A DNA stretch of 64,000 nucleotides from JAABSX01 sp964480455 (GTDB lineage: Bacteria > Bacteroidota > Bacteroidia > Cytophagales > Microscillaceae): NCBI GenBank assembly GCA_964480455.1, contig CAYZQI010000005.1:1-64000 (forward strand), read 5' to 3'. Position numbers and translations under genes: made by a program. This document shows, one piece after another, positions 8,157-16,698 of this stretch. Each line of letters begins with the position of its first letter. Position 1 is the first letter of the stretch. Below the pieces are notes generated by a model. That model saw nothing but the letters and a program-made list of their open reading frames with translations, was not told where the DNA came from and searched no databases.

Positions 8157-9683
8157 TTAAGACTTGATAAGTATTGTCTGCACTGCTTGTGCATCAATCT
8201 GAATAGTTATTTGTTTTTTTGCTAGTTCTAAATTGATAGTTTGTGCTTTTTCGCTTTGATTAAGCAGCACCACTGCAATAGAGCCATCAGGATTTTGGGC
8301 GGCGGTAGCCATCAGATTTTCATCTGAGTTTTCAAAACCTATGCGGACTGCACCAGGGCGGATAAATTTACTGAAATGTGCCATTACATAGTAGAGTGGC
8401 GTGAGATACACTTCATCTTTGTCAGGGTCGACAATGACGGGTGCTACGCACCAGTTTTTGAACCAGTTGGGTCCACCCTTTGTGTCTAGCACCATGTTCC
8501 AGTCCACCCAGCCATCTACATAGTTGTTGAGGCAGCCAATTATATCACGAGCATAACGATAGGTAGGCACGTATTTGGGGTGCAGGTATTTCTCCTCTTC
8601 GGCAGCCCAGTCCCAGCCCCAGTCAGTAGCTTCTTTGCTCCAATACCAAGCATCATCTTGCCATTTGGGAACTTCAGCATCTATACAGGCTTCAGTTTGA
8701 ATGAGGTGCTTTTCGGGTGCTTTTTTGTGGGCATATTGCAAATCTTTGGGAAAGTAATCATAAGTGCTTTCGTACCAGTGAATGGCTGTACCAGCAAAAT
8801 ACTTTGAGGCTTTTTCATCACGAAACATCTCATCTACCCATTCTTTAAGTCCAGCTCGGTTTTGGTCATAGCCTAGTATTTTTGTGCTGCCATAACCCTC
8901 TTTTTCTAGTTTGGGGCCTAAGAAATCTTGCACAAAATTGGTCATTTCTTTGGGTGAGAAGAGCATACTTTCCCAATTATTGCCGTTGCCATGGGGTTCA
9001 TTGATGACCGTAATAGCCCAGATATCAATCCCTTGTTTTTTATATTCGGTGAGGTATTTGGCATAAAATAAAGCCCAAGCATCATTGTATTTGGACAGTA
9101 ATTTTCCTCCCACCCAGTTGTTGTTGTCTTTCATCCATGGCGGGGCAGTCCAAGGCGAAGAAATAATTTTGAAGCCCTCTTTGGAGATTTTTTGTGCATC
9201 TTTTATCATCGGGATAAGGTCTTCCATATCTTCTTTGATGCTAAAATCTTTCAGCTCTTCATCGGGCGTAGGGGCATAGGTGTAGTTGCTGAGAGAAAAA
9301 TCGCAAGAGCTGATGTGCGTGCGTGTGAGGGAATAATTTGCCCCTTCTTCGCTAAAATAAGCATTTAAGACTTTCTCTCGATTTTCTTTGCCCAGTTTGT
9401 TGAGCAGATAAGCAGAGCTTTCTGTAAAAGAGCCTCCAAAACCTGTAATCTTTTGGAATTTTTCTTCGGGTTTTAATACAATCTTGATGGCACTGTCTGA
9501 GGCTGCACTTTCTTTGAGTTTAGTCAGCTTGTTTCCTTTTGCTGAGGTTTCATAGATTTCTACGGTCATGCCTTTGTTTTCTTCAGTTTGATTGTTTTCT
9601 TGACTTTTTTGACTTTGGCAATTCATCATCAAAAGATTGAGTGTTAAAAGTAGTGCTATGTTTAGTTTCATTTTCATAATCAT
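8157..9683 (-). CDS. GH30 glucanase lipoprotein (probable beta-1,6-glucanase)
   Basis: This 508-residue enzyme begins with a lipoprotein signal ending in LMMNC (C22). The GH30 catalytic domain covers about 75-430, with GFGGSFTES near 81-89, acid/base E229 in VINEP and nucleophile E331 in IQTEAC. A C-terminal beta-sandwich follows (about 435-508). GH30 members of this type in laminarin loci remove beta-1,6 branches; glucosylceramidase-type activity is a less likely alternative. It is probably anchored at the outer membrane and facing outward. It lies between a GH17 lipoprotein and the MFS-GH17 transporter, so its likely job is debranching before uptake. A GTCATT tandem array occupies its upstream leader. 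Confidence 0.92.
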   Translation of the reverse strand: MIMKMKLNIALLLTLNLLMMNCQSQKSQENNQTEENKGMTVEIYETSAKGNKLTKLKESAASDSAIKIVLKPEEKFQKITGFGGSFTESSAYLLNKLGKENREKVLNAYFSEEGANYSLTRTHISSCDFSLSNYTYAPTPDEELKDFSIKEDMEDLIPMIKDAQKISKEGFKIISSPWTAPPWMKDNNNWVGGKLLSKYNDAWALFYAKYLTEYKKQGIDIWAITVINEPHGNGNNWESMLFSPKEMTNFVQDFLGPKLEKEGYGSTKILGYDQNRAGLKEWVDEMFRDEKASKYFAGTAIHWYESTYDYFPKDLQYAHKKAPEKHLIQTEACIDAEVPKWQDDAWYWSKEATDWGWDWAAEEEKYLHPKYVPTYRYARDIIGCLNNYVDGWVDWNMVLDTKGGPNWFKNWCVAPVIVDPDKDEVYLTPLYYVMAHFSKFIRPGAVRIGFENSDENLMATAAQNPDGSIAVVLLNQSEKAQTINLELAKKQITIQIDAQAVQTILIKS

Positions 9684-9690
9684 TCGTTTT

Positions 9691-9786
9691 TGTCATTGGT
9701 CATTAGTTAATTAGTCATTTGGTCATTGGTCATTTGGTCATTGGTCATTAGTCATTAGTCATTAGTCATTAGGTCATTGGTCATTA
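9691..9786. repeat. Degenerate GGTCATT/AGTCATT tandem array
   Basis: About fifteen head-to-tail units of 6-8 bases (GTCATT with G, GG, A, AG or TG spacers) lie just upstream of the GH30 start, in its 5' leader. Such short arrays can change length by slippage. Read on the minus strand they offer repeated ATGAC triplets in several frames. Confidence 0.85.
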
Positions 9787-9788
9787 AA

Positions 9789-9880
9789 GTTCCCCCTTCG
9801 GGGGTTAGGGGGCCTTCCCTTTGGGGGTTAGGGGGCCTTCCCTTCGGGGGTTAAGGGGTTGCTATGGGGCTGCTAGGGGG
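9789..9880. repeat. G/C-rich palindromic repeat, copy B
   Basis: Three similar units containing CCCTTCGGGGGTTAGGGGG-like sequence lie directly beside the GTCATT array. The unit at 9790-9812 matches the reverse complement of the copy inside the GH149 gene (13492-13518) almost exactly. Its edge encodes the last residues (LSP) of the GH17 lipoprotein. Confidence 0.75.
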
Positions 9881-11195
9881 ATAGATTTTTTATTGGCGGA
9901 ATTTCCACTTCATCTAATAATTTTTTAAAATCACCTTGATAAGTTTTTTCTATAGCATTTCCGTCTCTTTTCAGGTTTTTAAAAATTCCTTTGTCCACCA
10001 AGTCCCAAATTACCCATTTTGCTTTGCCATCTATAGTAAAAAGCCCAAAGTGATTTTCAGAGCCTCCCGGGTTGCCTGCATCTTTCCATACTTCATCAAA
10101 GGCTTCAAAATAAAAGCAGGAGATTTTATTTTTATTAGTCCAATCCCTCATTTTTTTATAAAAAATACCTGACTTGTATTCATCAGTAGCTTTCGAGCCT
10201 TCATTGCCATAGAGTTCATTAGAAGCACTTGCCCAGCCTGTTTCGCCTATATGAATGGGTTTTTCTATCTTGAGGCTTTGTAGATAGCTTTTGACCGAAT
10301 CGTATTGTGAGATGGCATATTGTAAAGACCGCTCCATAGCAGCCTCGATTTGCGCTTCTTTTGATTTTTTGCTTTCGGCTTCACTGATTCCCCAAAAAAC
10401 AGGGTTGTAGTGCGTGTCGTGCATGGGGTAGGTGTGTATTGAGAGATAATCTACGGCTTTGATGAGTTTGTTTAGGTCTTCTATGTGGTATTCTGAGTCG
10501 CCTCCGCCCCAAGAAGCAAAGTTATCAGAACTCGTAATCCATAAATCTTTGGGTAGTTCGCCTTTTTTCTTTAATTCTTGCAAATGGGTCACCCATTTTA
10601 AAATCACCCAAGGCTGCACGAAGTAGGCAGTCGCCCATTTTACCATCGCCTCATTGCCTACGGCTATGACTTTGATGATTTCTGGATATTTCTGGGCTAA
10701 TTCTACGGTGTGGGCTATTTCAGTGGCATTTCTTTCACTTTCTGCGTTGTGGTCGGGTTCAAATCCTGTAAAAGCATTTTTACAATCAATCCAAGCCCCT
10801 AGCATGACATACATCTCGAAAGTAGGGCTTTCGTGGTTCAATTCTTCAATCGCCTTGACTACATTGATGGCGTGTGGAAGATGCACGTTGTAAGTTCTTA
10901 TGATTTTAACGCCCATGGTTGAAAGTATCTTGAGGTCTTCCTTCAATTGGGCGATAGTAGGCTGCACTCTTCGGCTTTGGGTGCGGTAGCCGCCATAAGA
11001 GATGGCAAGGTACTCGGCATTTCCCAGTATTTGTGCAGCGGTCATGTTTTTTCTTGTTTGATTCATAGTATTGCAAGACTGAAAAGCAATGATAATTAAA
11101 AATAAGAGTAGAAGCCTTATGGCTTCCAAAGGGGGAGTCATCTTATACCACGTAAAGTATTGAGCATTTTGTGAGGACTTATTTTGCTTCTCCAT
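9873..11195 (-). CDS. GH17-family lipoprotein (beta-1,3-glucanase)
   Basis: This 440-residue protein has a lipoprotein signal, LLLFLIIIAFQSC, with lipobox cysteine C41, followed by a GH17-type barrel (about 58-400). The general acid is E182 in AVGNEAM and the nucleophile is E318 in IGETGWAS. It resembles the COG5309-type exo-beta-1,3-glucanases more than the two cytoplasmic GH17s of the locus, so it is a separate lineage with an exported role. ATG 11141 (MTPPLEAIRLLL) is a reasonable alternative start, with a shorter signal peptide. It lies between GH149 and GH30. A perfect 44-bp palindrome lies in the gap before it. The final codons are contributed by a G/C-rich repeat. An exo or endo mode of attack cannot be decided here. 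Confidence 0.87.
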   Translation of the reverse strand: MEKQNKSSQNAQYFTWYKMTPPLEAIRLLLLFLIIIAFQSCNTMNQTRKNMTAAQILGNAEYLAISYGGYRTQSRRVQPTIAQLKEDLKILSTMGVKIIRTYNVHLPHAINVVKAIEELNHESPTFEMYVMLGAWIDCKNAFTGFEPDHNAESERNATEIAHTVELAQKYPEIIKVIAVGNEAMVKWATAYFVQPWVILKWVTHLQELKKKGELPKDLWITSSDNFASWGGGDSEYHIEDLNKLIKAVDYLSIHTYPMHDTHYNPVFWGISEAESKKSKEAQIEAAMERSLQYAISQYDSVKSYLQSLKIEKPIHIGETGWASASNELYGNEGSKATDEYKSGIFYKKMRDWTNKNKISCFYFEAFDEVWKDAGNPGGSENHFGLFTIDGKAKWVIWDLVDKGIFKNLKRDGNAIEKTYQGDFKKLLDEVEIPPIKNLSP

Positions 11196-11244
11196 GTGTT
11201 TTCAAAGTCGTTAAAAATAGCTTTTTAAATTCTTGGTCTGTTTT

Positions 11245-11288
11245 CTGTAGCTGTAGCCAAAGGGCATGCCCTTTGGCTACAGCTACAG
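11245..11288. repeat. Perfect 44-bp palindrome
   Basis: The arms 11245-11266 and 11267-11288 are exact reverse complements with no spacer. The unit reads CTGTAGCTGTAGCCAAAGGG, then GCATGCC at the centre. It starts three bases after the GH149 stop codon in the direction of transcription. In RNA it would form a very stable hairpin that could set the 3' end of upstream transcripts or lower expression of the genes beyond. Confidence 0.9.
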
Positions 11289-11291
11289 CGT

Positions 11292-14200
11292 TTAAATCAA
11301 TTTTTCTTTTTTTACTTTGATTTTTACCAAGCTGATTTTTCCATTTCTCTTAAAAATCTGCTCGGCATCTTCTCTATCCAGGAATGACTGGGCATATTTT
11401 CTTGAGGATTGTTCTCCCTCAAATATCTCTATTCCCTCAAAATCAGCTATCTCGTAAATGATAGGCACTTGGCACTTTGTAAAAAACAGTGCATTTTGAG
11501 GCACTTTGAGGCTTTGTTTTTCTCCTTTTACATCAAAGTAGTTTACTGTTTTTTCTTCAGATAAAAACTCTTCCCTTCTTAAGATTTGGGGCTCTAGGTG
11601 TAGTTTTCCATCTTTTGCAAACACACCCAGTTCTCCTATTCTGCTCAAAATATCTTCTTTTACCTGCCCTGTCATGCCTGGCTGCTGCGCTCCTTTGCCT
11701 AGGGGCGTGTGCGAGTAGGGCGTGATAGGGAAGGCACCATAGGCTTCAGGTGATTTATGTGCGCCAATTCCTGCATTGATTTCGTAATAATGGGCAGTTA
11801 GTTGTTTGATGGTAGCCTCATCAGCATTTTGGGCAATGGCTTGTAAGCAAGTTTCTTGTGCTGCCAAAAGTAGTTTAGAAACCATGTGCCAATAAATAGA
11901 CCCCAAGCCCTCATAGCCATAAAATGTACCTGACCTGCCCGTAAATTCTTTGTGGTTAAATACTTCCTCAAATATTTGCAGCACTTTCGCTCTTTCAGTG
12001 GCTACTAGGGGTTGGTATTTTTCATCTAATTCATCTAAGGCTATGGCCAAATCTCCAGCATTTTTGAAATTTCCGTTAAAGTGAAAGTTCCCTTTCACAT
12101 CTTTTTCGGTGATGCGTGTATTGCCTTCTTGCAAGAGTTTTGTAAGCAATGCCGAATCTTCCAATGATTTTTGGGGAATGTTATTTTTCTGCAAGAAGCC
12201 TAGTAGATTTTTATTAGGATACAAGATGTAGCTATTCTGGTCAGCCCGATACAAGGCACTGCTTCGCAAAGCATCAAGCACTTGTAGGCCCTCGGTAGGA
12301 GAGAGGTAGCCCGCACTCAATACCGCCACTTGTCCCTCTAGCATTTCACTCAGGTACGTAATCTTGATGCCATTTTCCTGATAGCTCATCAAGTTGTAGG
12401 CGTGGTATAGGTGGTCTGTTCTTTTGTTGGCTTTGATAGAATGTTCTAAAAACTCAAGCGCATTACTTATCAACTTAGAAACTTCTTTGGTAGCAACGCT
12501 TTTCTTCTCTCCGCTGAACCCTTTTTTGTAGATATGGCTTCGGTAGTTGCTGCCTGCATTTCCTAGGGCATCAGTGATTTGCTTTCTTGTGGCATCATCT
12601 ATTGAGGCAGAAAGTACTGGTTTGTACTGCTCAAAAGTTGTGAGCATTTGCGCAAAGAATGCTTGCATTTCAGCAGAAACTTCTAAGTTTTCTGCATTGC
12701 TTTGCTGCAAAATAGGCTGAAAAAATTTCAAGAATCTTCTCAGATAATAGAGCGTAACCATAGAAACTCCGTTGCCCACGAGGGCATTGTTGGCATCATT
12801 CCACTCAGGTCTTTGGGTGTTCATCCAGATACCTCCTTCGGGTATGAAGTTAGATAGTTTGCTAAGTAATGTTGCTAGTATCTTCTCAGCAAAGTTTACA
12901 CGGTGGATTTCATTGGATTGATTGGTAAGTAATGTGCCATCAGCCCCGATAGTTTTGATTCGTTGATGAATTTTCGCCTCGTTGTCGTGGGCAAAAACAA
13001 TGGTATCCTTAGGGTTTTTTACGATTTCGCTGTAAGGCTTTATTTCATAAGGCACATTGGCATATACAAAATCATTCTTACTTAGAAGCTGCTCAATCGT
13101 ACCCGCAGCTTGCCGCTCTGCAAATTCTAAGAACTTCAAAAGATAGATAATTTGGTGGTCGCCCCAATAGCCAATATAAGACCAAGGGTTATCAGGCTCT
13201 ATGGTTTCCCAGTCAAAGCCATCTTTAGTAACTCGGTATGGATTGTAGCCATCAAAAGTAGAGGCATTCAAAAACTTATAGACCATGCCCTCAATGAAGC
13301 TAGGGTAGGAGTACACCAGAGCTTCCCAGTTTTGAAATATATCACGCCAATTTCCTTGATAATCTAAGATTTTTGAGCCATCAATTTCACTATGGGTATT
13401 GATAGAAAATTGATTCCAAGGGCGGCTTGGGTCGCCGTGTCTTCGGCTAAATTTCAAGGGGAGGTATTCGGTGGCTAGTCTTCTAAAGTCAAGCCCCCCA
13501 GCCCCCGAAGGGGGAACAGTATTTTGCAGTTCAAAAACAGAGAAAACTTCCCCTAAACTATTTAAAATACTTTGGCTATCTTCAAAAACCTTCTTGTTGG
13601 CTTTTTTTAGATAATTGCTAAAATCTTGTTTCTCGATTTGGTAATTGTTATCAAAAATTCCCCCTCGCATGATGTTGAAGAGTGCATTAGAGAAATGCCT
13701 AGCATCTTTTAGCTCATCAGCGGTATATTGTAGTGCATCGGCACTTGCATTGAGTGCGGTAAGGCGTTCTGTTCCTGTATTTGCATCTGCCAAGACTTTA
13801 TGGGCTAGTTCTTTGTCGTTTTTGATTTGCTCATTCAAAGCAACTACAGCAGATTGTGTCTGATTGACATTGGCCACTGTGAGCCAATTTTTTTCTTGAT
13901 TTGCTTCAAGGGTACATTCACCTGCTACAAAATAAGCTCCTTTTTCACCTTTAATGTCTTGCTCTTGCGTGATTTCCTCTCCTCTTCTAAATTGCTGAAG
14001 TTGTAGTGTAGAGAGTAAGTAAGAGGGTTTTTCTAAGCCTATGCTCCAAGCTACATTGGCTTTGAGGGCTTCACTTGGCTCGGCTTTGTCCACAATGATG
14101 GCACTGAGGGCAAATAAGCCCAAGCCTGTTTCTGGCACTAACTCTGAGCGTTTGTAGGCATCAGCCAAGTTACTTGTGCGAGTTTGCAAATCGCTTGGCA

Positions 14201-14711
14201 CGCCATAGGGCATGATGTTTTGCAGGCCGTCCAAAAACGCTATGTGTAGCTTTTCATCAGAATGATTGACTAATTTAGATTTTTTTACAAAGCCATAGAG
14301 ATTGCTTGAGTTCCATTCATATTGAAAGCTCAACTGAATATCGTGGTTGATTTCCTCAAAAATGACTTTGTTGCCAAAGCGGTTTTGGTATAAATTTCTG
14401 CTAATTGAAAAATGCCCTTCACTACGCACTGAGAAGGGTTCCCAGACGATTTTTTTTCCATCTTTTGTCAGGCGAAGAAGGGTTTTGTTGCCCGTAACCT
14501 CTGCCATGTCTGTAATTTTGTCATCAGTATAGTAAGGAAATAGGGCGAACTCTGAGTTTTTTCTTCCTGCACTCATGCCGCCATTGCTCGAGACGAATAG
14601 CCAGTGATTGGAGTCGCTCACAATGCTCATAAAAAAGGGGCGCATAGACTGCACATTCGGGATTTTGTAAAAAATCTCTTCGTTGATGACAACGCTCTGT
14701 AAGGTGTTCAT
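11292..14711 (-). CDS. GH149-type beta-1,3-oligoglucan phosphorylase
   Basis: This 1139-residue protein without a signal peptide resembles the GH149 beta-1,3-glucan phosphorylases, which are large relatives of GH94. Recognisable blocks are SRRHGDPSRPWN near 421-433, YQGNWRDIFQNWEAL near 447-461, DGYNPYR near 481-487, and YIGYWGDHQIIYLLK near 509-523. These contain conserved acidic residues that could include the general acid. The enzyme cleaves beta-1,3-linked glucose from oligosaccharides with phosphate, giving glucose-1-phosphate in the cytoplasm. About 10-15 residues near 398-412 (VPPSGAGGLDF) are encoded by a G/C-rich repeat inserted in frame just before the conserved core, so activity should not be assumed. 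It is the only phosphorylase in the locus. The family call rests on remembered motifs. Confidence 0.85.
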   Translation of the reverse strand: MNTLQSVVINEEIFYKIPNVQSMRPFFMSIVSDSNHWLFVSSNGGMSAGRKNSEFALFPYYTDDKITDMAEVTGNKTLLRLTKDGKKIVWEPFSVRSEGHFSISRNLYQNRFGNKVIFEEINHDIQLSFQYEWNSSNLYGFVKKSKLVNHSDEKLHIAFLDGLQNIMPYGVPSDLQTRTSNLADAYKRSELVPETGLGLFALSAIIVDKAEPSEALKANVAWSIGLEKPSYLLSTLQLQQFRRGEEITQEQDIKGEKGAYFVAGECTLEANQEKNWLTVANVNQTQSAVVALNEQIKNDKELAHKVLADANTGTERLTALNASADALQYTADELKDARHFSNALFNIMRGGIFDNNYQIEKQDFSNYLKKANKKVFEDSQSILNSLGEVFSVFELQNTVPPSGAGGLDFRRLATEYLPLKFSRRHGDPSRPWNQFSINTHSEIDGSKILDYQGNWRDIFQNWEALVYSYPSFIEGMVYKFLNASTFDGYNPYRVTKDGFDWETIEPDNPWSYIGYWGDHQIIYLLKFLEFAERQAAGTIEQLLSKNDFVYANVPYEIKPYSEIVKNPKDTIVFAHDNEAKIHQRIKTIGADGTLLTNQSNEIHRVNFAEKILATLLSKLSNFIPEGGIWMNTQRPEWNDANNALVGNGVSMVTLYYLRRFLKFFQPILQQSNAENLEVSAEMQAFFAQMLTTFEQYKPVLSASIDDATRKQITDALGNAGSNYRSHIYKKGFSGEKKSVATKEVSKLISNALEFLEHSIKANKRTDHLYHAYNLMSYQENGIKITYLSEMLEGQVAVLSAGYLSPTEGLQVLDALRSSALYRADQNSYILYPNKNLLGFLQKNNIPQKSLEDSALLTKLLQEGNTRITEKDVKGNFHFNGNFKNAGDLAIALDELDEKYQPLVATERAKVLQIFEEVFNHKEFTGRSGTFYGYEGLGSIYWHMVSKLLLAAQETCLQAIAQNADEATIKQLTAHYYEINAGIGAHKSPEAYGAFPITPYSHTPLGKGAQQPGMTGQVKEDILSRIGELGVFAKDGKLHLEPQILRREEFLSEEKTVNYFDVKGEKQSLKVPQNALFFTKCQVPIIYEIADFEGIEIFEGEQSSRKYAQSFLDREDAEQIFKRNGKISLVKIKVKKEKLI
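13492..13518. repeat. G/C-rich palindromic repeat, copy C, inside the GH149 gene
   Basis: The reverse complement reads GTTCCCCCTTCGGGGG followed by C-T-G-run, matching copy B at 9790-9812. It is in frame and encodes VPPSGAGG, a linker-like stretch between two folded regions. Confidence 0.8.
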
Positions 14712-14759
14712 TATTGATTATCTATTGTTAGTTATTAGTTATAAAAACAGCACAAAAAA

Positions 14760-14850
14760 GTCCCCCAAAGGGAGAGTTTCTGACCCTAACCCAACTCTCC
14801 CCTGAGGGAAGTAGAAATCCCCCAAAGGGGGATTTAGGGGGCTGTGGGCT
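14760..14850. repeat. G/C-rich palindromic repeat, copy D
   Basis: It lies between GH149 and the 557-residue lipoprotein gene. The last 33 bases (14818-14850, starting TCCCCCAAAGGGGGATTTAG) match 16656-16688 in copy E at all but one position, so the two copies share a recent source. Confidence 0.8.
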
Positions 14851-14859
14851 TGTATTGTA

Positions 14860-16533
14860 TTATTGTGCTCTAAAAGATACATTGTCTATGAAAATAGTAC
14901 CTGATGCCCCTTCGACATCACCTGTAACTAATTCTATCAAGAGAGATACTCCCCCCGCAACATTGGCCGCCGTAGTAAAGGTGTAAGTCCTTGTTGTCCA
15001 AGTACTAGGCACATTGGGGTCTCCTCCAACAAGCGTGTGCTGTACTGCTCCACCATCAGAGCCTTCGGCAGATTCAGAAAATGCGAATGCGTTTAATACT
15101 GCACTCGCAACAAGAGGGTCTCCTGCATCAGAGCGTATATCAAATTTTACTACATAAGTTGTATTGGGCTGAATTACTCCTACACCAAAGCGCGTCTGCT
15201 TGATGGCAGGGTTGCTTGCCCGCGCAGTTTTGATGCGTGCTGAGTTCGTTCCGCCACCATTGCTTTCATTGGTAACAATGGTTGTAGATGTGCCTGTTTG
15301 GTTGGCAAATAATTCCCAGCAGCCTGCATCTGCCTCAAAATCACCATCTACTATAAACTCACCTGCTGGAGGGGTTGGGCAGTTGTTACCACCACCTCCA
15401 CCACCAAGGGTATGGAAGTAAACATTATCTAAATAAATAGTAGTTGAGCCATCACCGCCATCAAATTTGAACTGAATAACCTCAGCTAGATTTACGGGTG
15501 CAAATGAAGACAAGGGAATGTCAATGCTGCTCCAGCCAGAGGTAGGTACAGTCAGTGCAACGGGTGTTTCAACACCTCCACTACTAATTAAGAATACGTT
15601 GAGGGCTGTGGCATTGGTAGAGTAATAATCTAAATGTAGAGATTGATAAGTAGATACATTGACACTATTGCCTTCACCAGCGATGTCTATGCCTTGATAA
15701 TTGAAATTAGGATAAGACAGCGTATTGTTTCCTGTAATGGCTATTTGTCCAGCAGTACCAAACCCAGATTGTCCCCAGTTAGGGTTGAAGTTGGTATTTG
15801 CTACATCTTCGTAACTATCGCTAAAAATAGAAAGCACCTCTTCGGCAGGATCTGTAGGTGTTGGGGCTGCTACTGTAGGTGCGCCTGCTGGTGGCGGTGG
15901 CGGTGGCACTTCTGATTCACCATAGAAATAGACATTGTCTATGTATAGATTTGCCAATGTGCCAGAAAGTACCATTTGGGCTAGGTTCGCTCGAGAGCTA
16001 AGTCCTGTAAAACTACTAAGAGGAATATCTAGGCTTATCCAGTTTCCAGAAGATAGTGAGGAATTACTAATCGTAATTTCGTGGCTAGAGTCATCACCTC
16101 CATTAAACACGCCATTTGCCCCAAAATCAATCAAAAGAACTTTAAATACACTTCCTACACTGATAGGGTCTGGAGTCCAGATGTCCATGTGGAGGGTATC
16201 CATATCCATTGCATTGATAGGAGTGCTTGAGAACTCGACCCTTGCAAAATTAAGATTGCGGTACTGTATCACATCATCGCCTGCTACTTGGATAAAAGAT
16301 ACTTCTGTGGTAGAAGATGCCCTTGGGCTACTCCAAGTGTCCACAGGCCCATTGGTGTAGGCATTGCTGTAAAGCGATTTTACACTATTTGCACTTCTAT
16401 CAGGCGGGGCGGGTGCAACGGCAGTAGGTATAGGAATGTTGATAGTTACTTCCTCTTCATCGCAACCCATTATGAGCATTGCGCTGAGAAAGAGCAACCC
16501 TATTTTGGATATTAAACCATTAAACTTTGTCAT
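14860..16533 (-). CDS. Modular surface glycan-binding lipoprotein with CBM4-like C-terminus
   Basis: This 557-residue protein has a lipoprotein signal (LSAMLIMGC) and no catalytic domain that I recognise. Two related ~150-residue beta-rich modules (about 45-210 and 232-375) each start with a (L/F)YSNAY or IFSDSY motif and end with IYLDNVYF or similar. They are separated by proline-rich linkers, PPPPPPAGAPTVAAP and a glycine run. A CBM4/9-like domain follows (about 387-557), starting FIVDGDFEA and ending FIDNVSF; such domains often bind beta-glucan. The layout indicates a surface protein that captures laminarin for the neighbouring GH16. It is a shortened paralogue of the 981-residue lipoprotein on the other side of GH16. 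The specificity of the repeated module is unknown. Confidence 0.82.
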   Translation of the reverse strand: MTKFNGLISKIGLLFLSAMLIMGCDEEEVTINIPIPTAVAPAPPDRSANSVKSLYSNAYTNGPVDTWSSPRASSTTEVSFIQVAGDDVIQYRNLNFARVEFSSTPINAMDMDTLHMDIWTPDPISVGSVFKVLLIDFGANGVFNGGDDSSHEITISNSSLSSGNWISLDIPLSSFTGLSSRANLAQMVLSGTLANLYIDNVYFYGESEVPPPPPPAGAPTVAAPTPTDPAEEVLSIFSDSYEDVANTNFNPNWGQSGFGTAGQIAITGNNTLSYPNFNYQGIDIAGEGNSVNVSTYQSLHLDYYSTNATALNVFLISSGGVETPVALTVPTSGWSSIDIPLSSFAPVNLAEVIQFKFDGGDGSTTIYLDNVYFHTLGGGGGGNNCPTPPAGEFIVDGDFEADAGCWELFANQTGTSTTIVTNESNGGGTNSARIKTARASNPAIKQTRFGVGVIQPNTTYVVKFDIRSDAGDPLVASAVLNAFAFSESAEGSDGGAVQHTLVGGDPNVPSTWTTRTYTFTTAANVAGGVSLLIELVTGDVEGASGTIFIDNVSFRAQ

Positions 16534-16589
16534 AATACAATATTTTTTTGTTTTGAAATTTATTCAAGTAATTGCTGTGAAACCTAACA

Positions 16590-16688
16590 GTCCGACAGCC
16601 CCCAAAGGGGAAGTTTGACCCCAGCTCTCCCCTCGGGGGGAGGAAGTTTGAAAAGTCCCCCAAAGGGGGATTTAGGGGGTTGTGGGCT
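16590..16688. repeat. G/C-rich palindromic repeat, copy E
   Basis: It fills the gap between the GH16 gene and the 557-residue lipoprotein gene. It is made of CCCCCAAAGGGG-type palindromes, and its final 33 bases are nearly identical to the end of copy D. Confidence 0.8.
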
Positions 16689-16698
16689 ATGAGTTTGT

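Noticed and set aside
9691..9786. The short tandem array as a possible CRISPR array
   Set aside because: Units are 6-8 bases with no unique spacers, and there are no cas genes near it.
15935..16360. A 141-codon plus-strand frame inside the 557-residue lipoprotein gene
   Set aside because: It overlaps well-supported repeated modules on the minus strand, and a similar frame appears over the same module of the paralogue, as expected of a shadow.
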